33,720 bases of DNA from Nocardiopsis salina YIM 90010. GTDB taxonomy: Bacteria > Actinomycetota > Actinomycetes > Streptosporangiales > Streptosporangiaceae. The first letter of the stretch is position 1; each line of letters begins with the position of its first letter. Below are positions 31,815-33,720 of this stretch, piece by piece. Location of the stretch: positions 36,871 through 70,590 of the forward strand of contig NZ_ANBF01000077.1 in NCBI RefSeq assembly GCF_000341025.1. Reading direction: 5' to 3'. The position numbers and the translations under genes are program-made. Under the pieces are notes generated by a model. The model was not told where the DNA came from and did not search any database. It saw only the letters and a list, made by a program, of their open reading frames with translations.

Positions 31815-32432
31815 TCAGGCAAGGTGCCAGCCGGCGCGGAACACGGGTGCTTTGCCCCGCACCGCACGCCGCCCCCAGTCGGCGATCGAAGCGCCGACCT
31901 CCTCAGGCGTGCGGTGGGAGGTGTCGACCACGGCCATCCCCCACCGGTCCGCGATGTCGGCGCCGACCCAGCGGTCCCACCGCATCCCGGGCCAGGCGTC
32001 GCCGGTGACCACCTCGGGTGCGTGCGTGGGGTCGACCGCGTGCCGGCGCATCCATTCGGCGAACGCCGTGTGCAGGGGCCTGGTCCCGGCCGGTTCGTCC
32101 CGGGCGTCCAGGCGGGCGCCCTGGGCCCCGGCGTCGGCGTCGAGCAGGCACACCGCGATGTCGATCCGGTCCGCGGACGGGGCCGCGAGCGCCTCACCGG
32201 CCGGGACCGGATCACCGGCCAGCAGGAGGTGGCGGCCCTGTCCGTCCAGGTCGATCGCGTGCTGCACGATCCGCTCCACGGTCTCCTGCCGCCACGCGGA
32301 GGTGGGGGTCTGGGGGATTGGCGGGTAGTGCCCCAGCTCCACGGGTTCGAACCCGGGCCCCAGGAGCGGGGCGGCGTGCAGGCGGGCCGTGCTCTTGCCG
32401 ACGCCCGAGGCGCCGGAGAGGACGAGCAGCAT
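31815..32432 (-). CDS. P-loop ATP-binding protein, kinase-like, unknown substrate
   Basis: A 205-residue soluble P-loop protein. Walker A GASGVGKST is at residues 7-15, immediately after the first beta strand (MLLVLS), as in small-molecule or nucleoside kinases and adenylylsulfate-kinase-like AAA proteins. LLLAGDPVPAGEAL and IDIAVCLLDADAGAQGARLDARDE look like the second and third strands with acidic ends. The rest has no motif I recognise. ATG at 32432 follows the TetR stop by 27 bases on the same strand, so it may be co-transcribed with that regulator. Its role is unknown. Confidence 0.82.
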   Translation of the reverse strand: MLLVLSGASGVGKSTARLHAAPLLGPGFEPVELGHYPPIPQTPTSAWRQETVERIVQHAIDLDGQGRHLLLAGDPVPAGEALAAPSADRIDIAVCLLDADAGAQGARLDARDEPAGTRPLHTAFAEWMRRHAVDPTHAPEVVTGDAWPGMRWDRWVGADIADRWGMAVVDTSHRTPEEVGASIADWGRRAVRGKAPVFRAGWHLA

Positions 32433-32459
32433 GGGGTTCCTTCTTCCGGTGGTTCCTGT

Positions 32460-33056
32460 TCAGGGGGCGCTCGGCGCAGCGGCCCGCACGAGCACGGAAG
32501 CGGCGTCGGCGACGGTCTCCGCGCTGCTGCGGGTGGTGGCGGGGGTCTGCACGGCCAGCGCCCCCTCGTACAGGCAGAGCAGCTGGTGGGCCAGGTCACC
32601 GGGGTCGCGCAGGTCGGCTTCGGTGGCCAGGGACGTGAAGAGCTCCAGCAGCCACTGTTGCTGGTCGGCGGCCACCCGGTGTCCGGGGTGTTCTGGGTCG
32701 GGCAGTTCCGCCAGGGCGTTGATGAAGGCGCAGCCGCGGCGGTTGTCGAGCATCCATGTGCGTAGCGCCCGGAAGGGGGCGGTCGCGCGCTCCTGGGGGG
32801 TGAGGCCGGATGTGGCGAGCGCGCCGGCGACGTGGGCACGCCAACGGCGGTCGCGTGCCAGGAGGTAAGTCGCGACGAGGGCCTCCTTGGACCCGAACCG
32901 GTTGTAGAGCGTGCGCTTGGTGACGCCGGAGTGCTGGGCGATCAGATCGACCCCGACGGCCGTGATGCCGCGCTCGTAGAACAGCTCGGAGGCGGAGTCG
33001 AGGACGCGCCGTGCGCCCGGGGTCAACGTGTCGGGGTCGAGAGCGGTTGCCTTCAC
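32460..33056 (-). CDS. TetR/AcrR family transcriptional regulator
   Basis: A 198-residue TetR-type repressor. The N-terminal helix-turn-helix is complete: GARRVLDSASELFYERGITAVGVDLIAQHSGVTKRTLYNRFGSKEALVATYL. The C-terminal ligand-binding half contains RGCAFINALAELPDPEHPGHRVAADQQQWLLELF, a stretch common in regulators of oxidoreductase genes. GTG at 33056 is preferred, because the 36 bases up to an alternative GTG at 33092 belong to a large inverted repeat, probably the operator. It is divergent from a quinone-oxidoreductase-type gene starting at 33125, the likely target together with itself. Confidence 0.92.
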   Translation of the reverse strand: MKATALDPDTLTPGARRVLDSASELFYERGITAVGVDLIAQHSGVTKRTLYNRFGSKEALVATYLLARDRRWRAHVAGALATSGLTPQERATAPFRALRTWMLDNRRGCAFINALAELPDPEHPGHRVAADQQQWLLELFTSLATEADLRDPGDLAHQLLCLYEGALAVQTPATTRSSAETVADAASVLVRAAAPSAP

Positions 33057-33100
33057 TGATCTGTGTACCTTAGGCTGCCGGGGAAGGTTCACAGATCAGT
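33055..33100. promoter_or_regulatory. Near-perfect inverted repeat, likely TetR operator
   Basis: Left arm ACTGATCTGTGTACCTT (33055-33071) and right arm AAGGTTCACAGATCAGT (33084-33100) are complementary at 16 of 17 positions, separated by 12 bases. The left arm overlaps the preferred TetR start codon, and the right arm abuts TATACG (33100-33105), a candidate -10 for the dehydrogenase gene. The position suggests control of both divergent genes. Confidence 0.8.
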
Positions 33101-33124
33101 ATACGCGAGGGAGGGTTCACCACC

Positions 33125-33720
33125 ATGGTCGACGAAAAAACGATGCTCGCCGCCCGCATCTCCCGCCACGGCGGCCCCGACGCCCTGGAGCTCGCACAGG
33201 TCCCGGTGCCCGCCCCGGGGGCCGGGCAGGTGTTGGTCGAGGTCACGGCGGTCGCGCTCAACAACACCGACTTGTGGACCCGCGAGGGCGCCTACGGAGC
33301 CCCCGGCGACCCGGAGGCGCGGTCCGGGTGGCGCGGGCCGATCGACTTCCCCCGCGTGCAGGGGGCCGACATCGCCGGAACGGTCGCCGGCACCGGCGAG
33401 GGCGTCGATCCGGGCCTCACCGGGGAACGTGTCCTCGTCGACCCCGCGATCTACGACGGCGACGGGAACGACGCCAACCCCGTGGGTCTGCTCGGCAGCG
33501 AGCGCGACGGCGGGTACGCCTGGTACGTCCTGGCCGGAGCGGCGCGTGTGCACCGCGTCGGGGACTCCCCGCTGAGCGACACCGAACTGGCGTGCTTCCC
33601 CACCGCCTACGGCACCGCCCTCGGCATGCTCGAACGCGGCGGCGTACGCGCGGGGGAGACCGTCGCGGTCACCGGCGCATCCGGCGGGGTGGGGCTCGCG
33701 CTGGTCCAGTTGGCGGCGGC
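33125..33720 (+). CDS. Zinc-type alcohol dehydrogenase/quinone oxidoreductase family protein (3' end outside window)
   Basis: The frame runs open to the window end, giving about 198 residues of a medium-chain dehydrogenase/reductase. It starts MVDEKTMLAARISRHGGPDA, continues with PAPGAGQVLVEVTAVALNNTDLWTREGAYG, VQGADIAGTVAGTGEGVDPGLTGERV and CFPTAYGTALGMLERGGVRAGETV, and reaches the NADP-binding loop VTGASGGVGLALVQLA just before the cut. It lacks the structural zinc cysteines in the visible part, so the quinone-oxidoreductase-like subgroup is likely. ATG at 33125 has gggaggg nine bases upstream. It is divergent from the TetR gene, with the shared inverted repeat between. Confidence 0.92.
   Translation, partial: MVDEKTMLAARISRHGGPDALELAQVPVPAPGAGQVLVEVTAVALNNTDLWTREGAYGAPGDPEARSGWRGPIDFPRVQGADIAGTVAGTGEGVDPGLTGERVLVDPAIYDGDGNDANPVGLLGSERDGGYAWYVLAGAARVHRVGDSPLSDTELACFPTAYGTALGMLERGGVRAGETVAVTGASGGVGLALVQLAA

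Overview
The window looks like chromosome of a high-GC actinomycete, most likely Nocardiopsis or a close relative in the Streptosporangiales. The basis is very high GC with strong third-position bias, many GTG starts, a mycothiol gene (mshA), CarD, a PhoU gene divergent from a two-component pair as in Streptomyces, and the order carD-ispF-cysS-rlmB. The genus is inferred from gene content and protein style, not from a search.

Layout. 1-7.0 kb: the end of a membrane gene and a DsrE gene converge on gpmA through a 34-bp palindromic terminator. Leftward genes follow: gpmA, a YbjN gene and mshA (a conserved actinobacterial trio), a secreted esterase, and a DUF523/DUF1722 (TudS-like) gene divergent from a photolyase. 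7.0-10.3 kb: an SDR oxidoreductase, a macrodomain hydrolase, a BlaI repressor plus M56 protease pair behind a BlaI-like operator, and a small membrane protein. 10.3-17.3 kb: a large multi-pass membrane protein with a lipase-type serine motif, two tandem paralogous zinc metallopeptidases, a DUF2207 membrane protein and dtd.

17.3-20.1 kb is the phosphate module: the RegX3/SenX3 (PhoP/PhoR-type) pair transcribed leftward and phoU rightward, with a clear PHO box between them. 20.3-26.9 kb is the carD-ispF-cysS-rlmB block. It lacks ispD and is interrupted by a reverse-strand four-helix membrane protein with a very long acidic, proline-rich tail. A tRNA-Thr(TGT) with a strong terminator closes this block.

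27-31.8 kb is a leftward metal-stress cluster: a CadC-like ArsR regulator (apparently a leaderless mRNA with its operator over the promoter), a P1B-type metal ATPase with a Cys-rich N-terminus, a small Cys/His membrane protein, a DsbA-like thioredoxin and a VKOR-type DsbB substitute. It couples metal export with extracytoplasmic disulfide formation. 31.8-33.7 kb holds a P-loop protein and a TetR repressor, divergent from a quinone-oxidoreductase-type dehydrogenase cut by the window end; a near-perfect inverted repeat lies between the last two.

No CRISPR array, insertion sequence, phage gene or rRNA was seen. The best candidates for new biology are the metal ATPase/disulfide cluster, the photolyase with Asp at the flavin-N5 position beside a TudS-like gene, the 45-codon ORF near the tRNA, and the large membrane serine hydrolase.
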